From positions 188,501 through 252,500 of the forward strand of contig CM041540.1 in assembly GCA_023238725.1 (NCBI GenBank): a DNA stretch of 64,000 nucleotides, given 5' to 3'. The stretch comes from Scortum barcoo (lineage: Eukaryota; Chordata; Actinopteri; Centrarchiformes; Terapontidae). Every line of letters begins with the position of its first letter. Position 1 is the stretch's first letter. The position numbers and the translations under genes are program-made. Positions 1-12,479 of this stretch are shown here, piece by piece. The notes under the pieces are model-generated. The model was not told the DNA's origin, searched no databases, and worked only from the letters and a program-made list of their open reading frames with translations.

Positions 1-1860
1 AGCAAGCCGCAGCCCGGACGGTCCTGGAGGCAAAAACTCTGGGTCTGGGAGGAGTTCGGTGAGGCCATGGAGGAGGACTATCGGTCGGCCTCGAAGAGAT
101 TCTGGCAAACCGTCCGGCGCCTCAGAAGGGGGAAGCAGTACTCTGCCAACACTGTTTACAGTGCAGGTGGGGAGCTGTTGACCTCGACTGGGGAGGACAT
201 TGTCGGACGGTGGAAGAAATACTTCGAGGATCTCCTCAATCCCACCGACTTGCCTTCCAATGAGGAAGCGGAGGAGGCTGGGGACTCTGAGGTGGACTCG
301 TCCATCACCCAAGCCGAAGTCACTGAGGTAGTTCGTAAGCTCCGCAGTGGCAAGGCGCTGGGGGTGGATGAGATCCGCCCTGAGTACCTCAAATCTCTGG
401 ATGTTGTGGGGCTGTCTTGGCTGACACGCCTTTGCAACATTGCATGGAGGTTGGGGACAGTGCCTCTGGTGTGGCAAACTGGGGTGGTGGTCCCTCTTTT
501 TAAAAAGGGGGACCGGAGAGTGTGTTCCAAATACAGGGGGATCACACTTCTCAGCCTCCCTGGAGGAAGGTCTACGCCAGGGTACTGGAGAGGAGAATTC
601 GGCCGATAGTCGAACCTCAGGATTCAGGAGGAACAATGCGGTTTTCGTCCTGGTCGTGGAACACTGGAACCAGCTCTATACCCTCCACAGGGTGCTTGAG
701 GGTCTTATGGGAGTTTGCCCAACCAGTTCACATGTGCTTTGTGGATCTGGAGAAGGCATTCGACCGTGTCCCTCGTGGTATTCTGTGGGGGGTGCTCCGC
801 ATGAGTATGGGGTCTGGGGCCTTTTTGCTAAGGGCTGTTCGGTCTCTGTACGACCGGGAGAGCAGGAGCTTGGTTCGCATTGCCGGCAGTAAGTCAGACC
901 TGTTCCCAGTGCATGTTGGACTCCGGCAGGGTTGCCCTTTGTCACCGGTCCTGTTCATAATCTTTATGGACAGGATTTCTAGGCGTAGCCAGGGGCCGGA
1001 GGGAGTCCGGTTTGGGAACCACAGGATTTCATCTCTGCTTTTTGCGGATGATGTTGTCCTGATGGCTTCATCAGGCCAGGACCTTCAGCATGTACTGGAG
1101 CGGTTTGCAGCCGAGTGTGAAGCGGCTGGGATGAGAATCAGCACCTCCAAATCCGAGGCCATGGTTCTCGACCGGAAAAGGGTGGCATGCCCTCTCCAGG
1201 TGGGTGGAGAGGTCCTGCCTCAAGTGGAGGAGTTCAAGTATCTCGGGGTCTTGTTCACGAAGTGAGGGAAAGATGGAGCGTGAGATTGACAGGCGGATTG
1301 GTGCAGCGTCCGCAGTTATGCGCGTCGGTGTACCGGACCGTCGTGGTGAAGAAGGAGCTGAGTCGAAAAGCGAAGCTCTCGATTTACCGGTCAATCTACG
1401 TTCCCACCCTCACCTATGGTCATGAACTTTGGGTAATGACCGAAAGGACAAGATCATGCCATGGATACAAGCGGCCGAAATGAGTTTTCTCTGCAGGGTG
1501 GCTGGGCGCTCCCTTAGAGATAGGGTGAGAAGCTTCAGGTCACTCGGGAGGAGCTCGAGGAGTAGAGCCGCTGCTCCTTCGCATCGAGAGGAGTCAGCTG
1601 AGGTGGCTTGGGCATCTGTTTCGGATGCCCCCTGGACGCCTCCCTAGGGAGGTGTTCCAGGCATGTCCCACCGGGAGGAGGCCTCGGGGAAGACCCAGGA
1701 CACGCTGGAGAGACTATGTCTCTCGGCTGGCCTGGGAACGCCTCGGGGTCCCCCCGGAAGAGCTGGAGGAAGTGTCTGGGGTGAGGGAAGTCTGGGCATC
1801 TCTGCTCAGACTGCTGCCTCTGCGATCCCGGTCCCGGATCCAAGCGGATGAAGAAGATGA
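1..1860 (+). mobile_element. Rex3 (RTE clade) LINE, 5'-truncated and decayed
   Basis: Reverse-transcriptase segments of a non-LTR retrotransposon lie in three shifting frames. The palm motifs are visible as FVDLEKAFDRVP near 740, LRQGCPLSP near 922 and LLFADDVVLM near 1037, followed by the C-terminal region (RRPRGRPRTRWRDYVSRLAWERLG in pieces, about 1675-1745). The bases around 925-950 and 474-492 look like the conserved stretches commonly used to amplify Rex3 in fish, as I remember them. The 3' end runs into a short GATGAAGA-type tail near 1848, as RTE elements end in simple repeats. Frameshifts near 560, 1262 and 1530 make it non-functional. The endonuclease end lies off the window or is missing. 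It sits in a kiaa1549 intron in opposite orientation. Confidence 0.88.
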
Positions 1861-1985
1861 AGAAGAGACATTTCCAATTCAGTTTGGACTGAAGAAAGTG
1901 AAATGTTGATCTGATTTGCACCCTGAGGGTCAACAGGGTCCAGTTCAAGACTGGACATCTGAACAAGTGAAGGTTGCAAACTCAC

Positions 1986-4900
1986 ACTCTCTCTGCTGGC
2001 TCCTGGTCTGGACAGTTCCTGGTCTGAGTGCTGCTGGTTCCAGCTGGAGCCAGTGGGACCAGACATGCTGCGACCCACCCCAGGGTACGCACCAATCTGA
2101 CTGGACAAACCCACCTGGGTCAAGTGGTGGAGTTGTGCACCTGGAATTCAACAAATTCAGTAAACAATTTAACAAAGACAACACATCACAAGATGGCACT
2201 GAAGATGGCTGCCGTGTCTCGAGCTCCTCTCTCAACTTTGCTGTTTTTTTCTATTATTATTTCATTTGTTTGAGTGTTCCTATTCCTGTTAATATTTTTG
2301 AGCATTGTTTGTAGGGAGCATGAGATTTAAGAATTTCATTGACAATGACTTGCGTGATGTTAATTGTTGTGCAATGACATTAAATTCTTGAATCTTGAAA
2401 GAAGGTGCTGTTGGGCTTCAGGTGTGTATAGGAGGCAGGTACAGGTGACCAGTGTTTCATTATTTTACGTAATGACAGAAGTGTAAACAATCGTGACAAA
2501 AACTACTGTACCTGTGCTGCCCCCCACAGGCCGTGGTCTGGACGAGGAGGGGGGGTCATCGTACTGTCCCCTGCTGGAGTAAACTGACTCCTGCAGCTGG
2601 TCTCCAGTAGAGACATACCCTCCTGTGCTAAGGCCCTGCCTGGATAAAACATACAGAGAATCAGCAGTAGTTCAGGTCTAGCCTCCAGACCCAGACTTGG
2701 TTTTTGGTGCTGACACTGACCTCTGCAGGAGGCCCTGGACTGATGTAGGAGACATTCCCAACTCTGCGTATCTCTGAAGAAAGGGGGAGAGAAGAAGAAA
2801 ATGAAAACTGAACATGGTGTCATGACAGAGAGAAACTGCCTCAGCTGCAGGACGACACACTCACTGCAGAAAAGGGGCTGTGAGAGGGGGCTGCTGGGTA
2901 AGAACCCCACTGCCTGCCTGGGGGGCGGGCCTGGGGGGAGGGGCTGGGCAGGGCAGGGCTTACCCCGCTCACCCCGACGCTGCCCTGCGAGGATGGCGAC
3001 ACCAGGGCGAAGGCATCGTCCAGGAGGGAGTGCATTTGCTGCCGAGCCTCCTCTATGGAGGGCTGGGGGGGCATGTAGGGGGGTGGGGCTGGTGCCGGAT
3101 CAAACACCTCATCAGTAGGGGAGGGGCTGCTGTGGTCTGGGGGCAGGTCAGGGTCTGACTATGAGAGAAAGGAAAAAATACACATTAGACTCAGTGTGGT
3201 CCTATGTTGTTTACACTGCTCTAATATTTATTTTCACATTCAGCACAAAGCTGATAGTGCTTCAGGGCAGTTATTTTATTTAAGACCTATTCCATGTTTT
3301 GATGAAAAAAGATGTATTGTTTATAATGTACAAAAGGTTGATATTGGTCCAAGATGTCAGGAATAGGTCAGATATTTAAGTACCACCTCACTAGCGCACC
3401 CATGAAGCTGTTCGGCACATCACAGCCATGAATGCTAAACTGGGGTTAAAAACTGTAAAGTTTATCCTGAGGTGGTTCCAGAGAAAAGGCTTTACTCTGA
3501 CTGAATGTGTTATACTATATTAACGGCAATTAAAAATACACCAGGTTGACCTATAAGCTTCAAAGTCTGAGTGCCAAGGACAGAGCTGTACTGCTAACTG
3601 GTTAAACGCACTGAATAAATGTAGTTTGTCTCACCATGTAAGCCACGTTATTGAGTCCTGGGTATTTCCTGTAGGTGGCACTCTGATCGGTGAGCAGTCT
3701 GTCTCTGTCTGTATCAGGAAGACTTCCCGGTCCCGGCTGAGCCCGCCGCCCTCGAGGAGAGCGCCTAGCCCTGGAGAGACAAACACAGACATACCTGTAT
3801 AGAAAATGTATTCCAGAGATCTTCATGATGAGAAGCTCGGGCTCATATTCAGATGCACAGTTTTACTTTTTATCGTTGACTAAAATAAGAAAAGAGTTTT
3901 CTCTTAAATCCCAAGTTTATAATTTAATATAGTGACATTAAATAATGTGTCAAATCAGCTCAGGTTTTCTCAGGTCTGACCTGCGTCTGGAGTCGGTGGG
4001 TGTGGACGGTGACTGGGCGTCAGCCTGCAGGATGCAGTCCATATGGTCGTGGGCGGAGCTATAGAGACGCTGCGCTGCCTCGCCCTGCACCGGCCCGTCT
4101 CCGAATGCATCCATAATGTCGTCCATGGATGGAAACTCACACTGACCCCGCCTCTTAGCGCGCTGACGAAGTTTGTTCCTGTGATGCTCGATCTCCGACT
4201 TGTGTCTAAGCGCCACCTGCGGGAGCATGACACATCAGGTGAAGTTTAAAATGTCTTCATGCCAAGCACTGAGGGTGTGGTGTCTTTTTGTGATGGTCTC
4301 ACCTCTGTGTTGACCTTCTCGGTGAGAGTGGGACTTGGCTGCGACGGTGCGTGCGGGGGGCTCGGTCGCGGCTGCATGGCGATCAGCTGCACCTTGTTGG
4401 CCTGGCGACGCGTGCCGTCAGATGAGCCACGAGACAGACGGTCCACATGGTCAAAAATGGAGGACGAGGAGAGAAGTTCGTCTGGACCGCTGCCTAATGG
4501 AGTGAATGGAGTACGAAAGGTCAAAGGTCAGAGAAGCTTTGGTAGAAAATATCAGCTGATATCAAGTGAAATGAAATTGAATTTTCTCCATATTTGCTAC
4601 AATCAGTGATCGTCGAAAATATGCTGCTTCAGAGTCTCAGAACCTGTTTAACACACAATGCACAAATTCATCATTACACACTGACACATATTTATTCACA
4701 TGGATCATGTCAACAGTGAAATTAACAAAGTCACGAAGACCTAAAATCTATGTAATTAGTCAGTGAAAGACTTCAGAAGCTTTGAAAGGGTTTACACTTT
4801 CAGATGTTCCACTTTCTTCACCAGCTGATACCTAAAAGTGTCAATTAGAACACTTTTAAGATGGTGGAGTTGATATGAAGGTGAATATACGTGTGTGTGT

Positions 4901-7900
4901 GTGTGTGTGTATTACCCATTTTGCTCCTCCCTTTGGTTCAGAAGCATTAAAAGAAAAGACAGATGTTAAAATACAACAGTTCTTTTTTCCTCATTCATCT
5001 TTTATCTGCTCTGTCTTTAATCAGCTGTTTCCTGCTGGGACACTGAATGTTCATCTCCAGGGAAAATAACACACACACACACATCATCAGTTTAGCTGTC
5101 ACAGCGTTGCTGACCATTTTTGGGCATCTTCCTGTGCTGTTTCCCCTCACTGGGCGTGGCCACAGGTCGCGTGCTTTCTTCTGCTGATTCTCTGCCACTT
5201 GACTGGTCGCTGCCTAACGAGTCGCCGTCTGATGGGCTGAGTCTGACAGACGAGGAGATTATCTCTATTCAGATTATCTGTCCTGTGATACTGTAATATT
5301 ATTTAATATGAACTTTTATCTTCTGTTTCTTGTTTTGTGAGAAAGTATTTGATTTACACCATGTGCAGCTAATTTTTGTCTGCTGACATCAAACTTGTAA
5401 CAAGGGTGTCCTCAATAAAATTACACTAAACAAAAAAACAAACAAACAATATAGAATTAATTCTTAAATGATTTTAAGGCCTAAGAATAAAAGGAGAAGC
5501 AATGATATCATAACTACAGATGTGCAGGGTAACTGTGTCATTTCTGGAATTTTAATGTAAAGAAGTCTGAACGTGGTTCTGACCGGCCCCTGCGGCGGCG
5601 GCTGGACCGGGCTGCCTTAGTGGACGATCCTTTAGATTTGGGGGTGTTGAGGTCTCCGCCATCGGAGGGCGTGGCCTCTTTGACGGGGGCGGGCATGGGG
5701 CCAGGCTCCTGGATCACCATGATGTCGTCTTTACTGTGCTGACCAAGGTGGAGTTTCGCAAAGTCGAAGCCTTTCACACTGGGAGCCTGAAGCTGGGAGA
5801 GGACAGGGGGATCAGCTAGCACTGCCAACGTACTGACTGGAAGGAGTAATGGCCTCTGGTTGACCTCTGACCTTCTGCCTCTGCTGGATGGTGTTGATGG
5901 CGTCTGGCTGGAACTCAAGTTTCTCAGAGCCGCACAGCTTCCAGTACAGGATGATGATGATGAAAACAGCCAGCAGGACGGGGACGACCACGCCGACGAT
6001 CAGCCAGATGCTACTGCTCTGAGTCTCTGCCGGAGGGACAGACACAGTCTCCACAGCTGGATACAGGTGAGAGACAGGTGAGTCAGGTGACAGACAGGTG
6101 AGAGACAGGTGAGTCAGGTGAGACAGGTCTTAACTCACGTTGGGCGAGCGGTCTCTGGACTCGGTGTCCGAGAACGATGGCGGCTCTCTGGAGGTCCAGA
6201 CGGTTCAATGTGGCAGCTGTCACCTCAGCTGGTATCCGCTCACCACCTGGACCCTCCACGAAATAAAAGACCTCCATTGGGCGCTCTGCTCCTGACAGCC
6301 TTCCCACCCGCACCACCTGAGATGCATCCGGTTACAATTTTAGAAAACGGGTCAGAACCCTGAACTCTCCACACTCCACTTCATTGTGTTAAACACGGTA
6401 CAGGTATGTTAATACACATGTGTTGATCATGTGTAGAATATGTAGGTCCAAACTTCACCTGCAAAATGTGGAATTCTTGTCTAAATACACCTGTAGGGTA
6501 TATTTTTATACTTGTATGCTGTGTGTACGTACCTGCAGACTGTTGTTCCCCACAGCTGTGGCCCTCCTCCAGCGCCTCCTTCTGGATCCCTGCAGTCCCT
6601 CCTCCAGCAGCAGAGCTAGGCGTCTTTCCAGACGAGCTTTAAAACTTCTCTCTGCCACCATTTGCTCCTGAACTCCCAGCAGGACTGATGCAACACACAC
6701 ACACACACAGGTGAGTCTCACACTAAAAACCAAAATATCTGTCACACCCTTATGCATCCATCCAAAGGCAATGCAGGTGTGCACCGAGAACTATTTTCCA
6801 ACAAAGCACACCAACTCTGTCACTCCACACAAACTGTTCTTTAACACAAAAGATGGAAGTGGATCAGCTAAAACCTGAAACAGAGCAGGTGTGTTCTCAC
6901 CTGTACGGACCCAGGTAGAGCGCAGGTGGTGAGACGTGTTTAGCTCGGGGTAGTGGAAAGCTGTAAACACAAACACACACCAACATAAATCTACTACACA
7001 TTAATGTGTTTAACACACATTTGACTGACTTGCTGTCAAACATTTAACATCTGCTTCACACATTTAACATGTTTGTAATATTTCATGTATTTGAAGCGGG
7101 TTTGATGCACTTTTCACACACGTTGCCTAAACACTGACAGTGATAGTGAAATGTTTGGTTCAACAAACAGTGTTGTGTGTGTACGTCATACGTTCTGCGA
7201 TCTGCAGGGCAGGAAAACCCACGTAGAAACTGAATTCAACCAGGCTGAGCTTCCTCAGGTGTTCGCTGACCTCTGACCCCAGAAGATAGTCCCGCCCATC
7301 ACGCACTGCAAAGGTGATGTCCACAGGAATCTTCTGCTCTGCTGCCGGCCGGGTCACAGCCAAAGTAATGTTCAACAGCTGGAGAGGACACGCAGATATA
7401 CAGCAGCTGATTCATTGATTTTGAAACTAGGTGATCATTTGTGAGAATATTCAAGATTGATTAATTAACACAATAATGTGAAGATTAAATGGTTTCAGTG
7501 AAATGACCAACTTCTGTCACTGACAGGTGGCACTGGTTGGATAGTAAACAGGTAACAGACTCACCTGTATGGTGACATTTCCCGTCTCATGTGATCGTCT
7601 GCGTGTCTCGGCGTAGGCTATCATCAGCCCTCTCTCCACCCGTTCACTGAAGTTACAGACTCTTACGTCGATGTGGGCGGGGACAAACTGCAGCACAGAG
7701 TGGATCTGGTACCTGAGGTCAGGTATGGTGTAAAGTGGGGACACGGTGGGAACGGGGCCAGAGCCGCGTGGTGACTGGCGGAGGGCGTTGATGACGGACA
7801 TGGCGGTGAAGATCAATGGTCCTGACACGACACGGAAGGCAAAACTGGACGGAGTTCTTAGGAACTGATGAGGAAGAAGGACAAAGGTGACAGACAGCTG

Positions 7901-10900
7901 TCAATCATCTGACATCAAGGTGTGTACACTCTCAGGGAGGTAAAGCTTTGCTAATTCAGGCTCATTGTGACAGAAGGGAACGATTCATCAATAAGTCAAA
8001 CTACAGAGCACCAAATAACAGAACATCATTTTGTTAGTAAATAAAAGAAAAGAAACTAGAGCGATGTAAAGTGATGTAAAGTAAAAATAAAGTAAATTAA
8101 TTAATCTGGATTTTTGGATATTTGCAGCGCAGGAGGTGTCTGTAGTGCAGGAGGTGTTTGTAGTGCAGGAGGTGTTTATACTGCAGGAGGTGTCTGTAGT
8201 GCAGGAGGTGTTTATACTGCAGGAGGTGTCTGTAGTGCAGGAGGTGTTTATACCTGGAGCTCCACTGAGCGGTTGAACTCTCTCTTCAGAAGTTCTCTGA
8301 CGTGAGTGAAACCTGCAGACGAACCTTTCGAACTGACTGAGGAGATAAAAAGATGGATCAGCACGTTATGGTGACCAGCAGTGCCTGGTGTTCCCGTCAC
8401 ATGACCCTCTGTGGTCTTACCTACTCTGACCAGGTACATCTCCGGCTTGGTGACGTTACACAGGTACTGCCTGGTGGGCGGAGTCTGGGCGATCCTGGGT
8501 GTTGTGACTGGGGGGGCTCTGGTCAGGCTGATGGCTGTGATCTGTGTGGTGGTGGTGATGACAGAGGTGGTGGTCATCACCTTGGTGGTGGTGGTGGTCC
8601 TGGTGGGTGGAGCCTTTGCTGGCTTCTCTATGACCACCGGCGGCCTCTCTGGTCTGTCAGGGCGGGTGGGCGTTCCCAGTGGGGGAGGGGGGGGCACCTG
8701 GCTGGTGGTGTTGGAAGGGGGGCGAGGAGGGTATCTGCCTGGGACTGGTACATATTCTTTGGGTTTTGGAGAAGGGGTTTTGATGGAGGTTGATGGTGGA
8801 AGTGGCTTCTCCTCACCTGTGAGAGTAGGTGAGAGGGTGAGGGGCGGGGTGGGTCCCATTGGGGGACGCTTGGGCTCCCGTCCTGTAGGAGGACTGAGGC
8901 TTGGAGACGAAGATGAAGAGGTATGGTGTGTTTGGGTTGTTGTAGGAGATATGGGGTGTTTGGAGTCAGTCCGGTTAACCAAGTCTGGGTGTCTCTCCCT
9001 CTCTCCTCTCCTCTCCCTCTCCCTCTCTCTCTCCAGGGCCAGTAGGTTGGTGTAGTACTCCAGACTGTTCATGTCCGGTAACAGAAGCTCTGTCGGCTCC
9101 AGAGGCATCATGTCTTCCAGGTCGTAGTCCTCATCCCAGGAGGGAAAGACATCCGGATGTGTGGGGCGAGTGTGCACGGGAATGCTGGGAGTGGGGGAGG
9201 AGGGTGAGAGTGGGAGGTGGGAAGAAAGGGGAGGAGGTGGGACCAGGTGGGGAGAAGGCAGTGTCATAGGAGACCCAGTCCCCCCCCGCATCCTCATCGT
9301 GCATGGGTGGTTGGGCAGCGGTGTGGCCAAGGCAAGCTCCTCGCCGTCGGGCACCATGAAGGACAGAGTCTCTAGGTAGTCTCCAGAGCCCCAGGCCTCC
9401 TCGAGGGAAGGGCCCTGCTCCCAGGGGGAGGAGGGGTGAGGGTGGGTTGGGTATGTGGGGGGAGGGGTGGTGGGAGGCTGGGGGACAGGAGGTCTGGAGG
9501 TCTCAGCAGGAGGTGGATGCCCTGAGCACCAGAGTCCGAGTCCTCTGCTGAGCCTGCACCACCACTGTTACCATGGTAACCATAGTCTGAGGGGGGGCTG
9601 AGGCCTGGGGGCCTGAGAGAGGAGGAGGAGGAAGGTGATGATGGCGATGAAGGATGTAACTCTTTCGTCCTGTTGGAGTCGAGCACACCTGTCACAGAAA
9701 GAGGGGATTAAATATCTCAACTTTAAATTTATAGTCGCTGATCAAACCTGAAAGTCCTGACTAAACCTGAGAGAGTGCAGACGTACAAGTACCTGGGTGT
9801 CCACTTAAATAACAAACTGGACTGGACTGACAACACTGACTCGCTCTACAAGAAGGGTCAGAGTCGTCTTTACATGCTGAGGAGGCTGGGATCTTTCGGT
9901 GTGTGCAGGCCACTGCTGAGGACTTTTTATGAGACTGTGGTGAGACCTCATTTATTTATACTGTGAAATCATGCTAGCTGTTTCCACTCTTTATGCTAAG
10001 CTAAGCTAACCTCACAGAAGAAGAATAGGAAAAAGAGAAGAAGTTTTCACTAATTGTTGAACTGGAGCTTTCAGTTCTGCTGTTTGATCTTCTTTACTGA
10101 GGAAGCAATAAAAAAACAGAAATCAAAAGAAAGATGAAGCTTCATTAATTAGCTTTAATTATTTCTTCATTAGCTCACCATCATTTTAATCATTTTACTC
10201 GTTTGGATGGTCTCAAACACAGCAGCGTCTGTTTCTCCTTACTGCCTCCTCTTTTTCCTCTGCAGTCTTTTTAAACCTATTTGTCTTTGTGTCACCTCAC
10301 ACACTCACACACACACACACTCAGCCTTGACTGTGTCTCTCATATAGTGCAGGCCTCGTTGCCGTGGTGACGCTGTGCTTTCTGCGGCAGCATCACGTGC
10401 CGAAAGGAGACGAGTCATTGGTATTCAGGAGACGACACACCCTCAAACACACAGAGAGAGAGAGAGAGAGACAGGCAGAGAGAGAGAGAGAGACAGGTGG
10501 GCATCACTGTATTGAATATTAGTTCAGTTTGACATCAGCAGGTCATGTGACTCGTGTGTGTGCGTGTGTGTGACTCAGTATCAGTGGGAGGGATGGGGTG
10601 GGACACTTGAAGGTAAAGATTTCCTGTTTCAGACTCACAGCAGCCAATAAGAACACACTGCATGTCCTTATAAGGAAGTTCCCGTTTGCTACACGTAGTT
10701 CAGAGGTCAGAGGTCAGATATAGAACTCCTCAACACAAAACTTGAAATAATCGAGATATTTTTGTCCTGAATCTTTATAACAGAAAAAAAATATAATATT
10801 AAAAAAAACAAAAAAACAAATCCTGAATTCTACATTTCCCATAATGCACCTGGATGTTTTCTTTCCTTCGAGCCTCATAAACAGCCTTGTTTTTAAACTC

Positions 10901-11151
10901 CAGACTGGCTCATGAGGACTAACCCGGGACCAGGACCAGGACCTGGGCCAGGATCAGGGCCTGACATCTAACCTGTAAAATCTTCCATCTCTTCACAGCT
11001 TACCTGCAGCAGGTGAGCTTGGTGTCACCATGGAAACCAGAGAGCCGGCCACCAGCAGGATCACACTGAGTGTGCGTCTGCACACCGAGGTTTGGGGGTC
11101 CATCCTGGTCCTGGTCCTCGAGCCGGGACCCAGCGGGATCACAGTGTCCAT
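1986..11151 (-). CDS. kiaa1549: KIAA1549 family single-pass membrane protein, 3' end off window
   Basis: Poorly characterised type I membrane protein; human KIAA1549 is best known as the fusion partner of BRAF in pilocytic astrocytoma. I assembled 18 exons with GT..AG borders and matching phases (5' to 3'): 11151-11004, 9688-8421, 8336-8254, 7864-7565, 7378-7192, 6960-6901, 6684-6533, 6316-6139, 6056-5872, 5792-5584, 5242-5115, 4493-4303, 4216-3981, 3770-3635, 3158-2865, 2773-2721, 2639-2512, 2140-1986. Exon 1 encodes a signal-peptide-like stretch (LSVILLVAGSLVS); exon 2 a Pro/Ser/Thr-rich ectodomain. The membrane segment IWLIVGVVVPVLLAVFIIII is in 6056-5872. Conserved tail motifs include VKGFDFAKLHLGQH, ALRHKSEIEHHRNK and PSIEEARQQMHSLLDDAFAL. 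A second in-frame ATG at 11103 could also be the start. Exon 2 holds a one-base frame break (see findings). The paralogue KIAA1549L is less likely, given the ZAP-like neighbour. Confidence 0.9.
5872..6056 (-). other. kiaa1549: kiaa1549 exon encoding the transmembrane segment
   Basis: This 185-base exon encodes a short Ser/Pro stalk, then about 20 uninterrupted hydrophobic residues ending IIIILYWKLC, then the start of the basic cytoplasmic tail ending IQQRQK. It marks the topology: everything upstream (higher coordinates) is predicted extracellular, everything downstream cytoplasmic. Confidence 0.85.
8127..8252. repeat. 18-bp minisatellite (7 units) abutting a kiaa1549 splice donor
   Basis: Seven near-perfect tandem copies of GCAGGAGGTGTNTNTANT fill the first bases of a kiaa1549 intron. 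The exon ends at 8254 and the intronic GTATAAACACC of the real donor is itself the last repeat unit read on the minus strand. The short plus-strand reading frame here is a by-product of the repeat. Confidence 0.9.
9757..9965 (+). mobile_element. LINE fragment, C-terminal reverse-transcriptase end (L2/CR1-like)
   Basis: A short open frame reads TYKYLGVHLNNKLDW, then LYMLRRLGSFGVCRPLL and FYETVVRPHL. This is the region just after the palm domain in fish LINEs of the L2/CR1 type. Only about 70 codons survive, with no matching 5' part. It lies in kiaa1549 intron 1, antisense to the gene. Clade assignment is from motif resemblance only. Confidence 0.7.
10441..10498. repeat. (AG)n microsatellite, interrupted
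   Basis: Two runs of GAGAGA separated by ACAGGC, inside kiaa1549 intron 1. Confidence 0.9.
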
Positions 11152-11699
11152 CGTCCTCAGAAGGCCGACGGTCTGATCCCGGTATAGAGAGTCGAGGGCC
11201 CGTCAGGAGGACCTGAAGCACAGTGTGGGGCCCTTTAAAGTCAGAACATCATTTCACCCACAAGGAGGACCACTGAGACCAGGACCAGGACCACCCAGCT
11301 CAGGGTCTGTGAATACAGGTTTCAGTGACAGAGGGTTACTGAGGGACAACTTCAGGTCTGCAGTAAAAATACTTATCATAGAGTATAAATACTCAATTAC
11401 AAGTTAAAATGTAACTAAACTTTTAAAGATCATAATCTTTTTGTTTTCTGTTAACTTCAGAATTTTCTGTTAATCATCAGAATTTATAAGTCAAATAAAT
11501 GCAGTAAAGTAAGTATAAGAATGTGAGTTATAGATTATCAATCATTCTCCAGAAAACTCACAATAACCAATAATCAGCATATTAAATACATTTAATGTAA
11601 TCAATCAATCAATAATAAATAATCATAGCATCAACAAATACTGTAATTTTACAGGATCCGACCAGCTCATCAGACCAGCAGCACAAAGTGAGGAAGGAA

Positions 11700-12262
11700 A
11701 AATGAGTAACTGCCCCCAAAGCCCCAGACCACCAGACCCCAGGCCACCAAACCCCAGACTACCTGACCCCAGACTACCAGACCCCAGGCCACCAAACCCC
11801 AGACTACCAAACCCCAGACTACCAGGCCCCAGACTGCCAGACCCCCAGACCACCAAAACCCCAGACTACCAAACCCCAGACTACCAAACCCCCCAGACGA
11901 CCAAACGCCCAGACCACCAACACCCCAGACCACCAAAACCCCAAAATCCCAGAAACCCTCAGACCACCAAACCCCCAGACCATCAGACCCCTGATCTCCA
12001 AACCCCAGACCCCCAGACCCTGAGACCACCAAACCCCAGACCACCAAACCCTCAAAATCCCCAAAACCCCCAGACCCCAGACTACCAGACCCCCAGACCA
12101 CCAAAACCCTCAGACCACCAGACCCCAGACTACCAGACCCCGAGACCACCAAAACCCTCAGACCACCAAACCCCCAGACCATCAAACCCCAGACCTCCAA
12201 ACCCCAGACCCCCAGACCCTGAGATCACCAAACCCCAGACCAAACAGCTGGACCATCAGACC
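11700..12262. repeat. C/A-rich minisatellite (CCAGACYACCAAACCC-type units)
   Basis: About 560 bases of degenerate 14-17 base units such as CCCCAGACTACCAGA. The strand is nearly free of stops in several frames, which gives long Pro/Arg-rich (plus) and Gly/Leu/Val-rich (minus) pseudo-frames. It lies between the putative CpG-island promoter and the first coding exon of kiaa1549, so probably in a 5' intron or the upstream region. Confidence 0.92.
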
Positions 12263-12479
12263 CCTGGGTCTTGTCATTTTGGATCTGATTAATTACTTTT
12301 ATCAATTAGTATCAATAAATAAAAACAGCAGTTGTTATGAATGAGGATGTTTCCAGATGTTGATCAATATCCTGATGACAGTGATCAATAATCCTGATCC
12401 TGATCCAGCGGGTTGTAAATATGATTGATTATCATACTTAGGCCGTTCTGACTGATTTTCCACTTATAATCGACATTTC

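Noticed and set aside
8411..9055. 214-codon plus-strand frame rich in Val and Gly
   Set aside because: It is antisense to the Pro/Thr-rich kiaa1549 ectodomain exon, and its composition is the mirror of that coding sequence.
11702..12292. Long Pro/Arg-rich open frame on the plus strand and Gly/Leu-rich frames on the minus strand
   Set aside because: They run along a tandem minisatellite whose units lack stops; no start context, no domain, and the frame content only mirrors the repeat.
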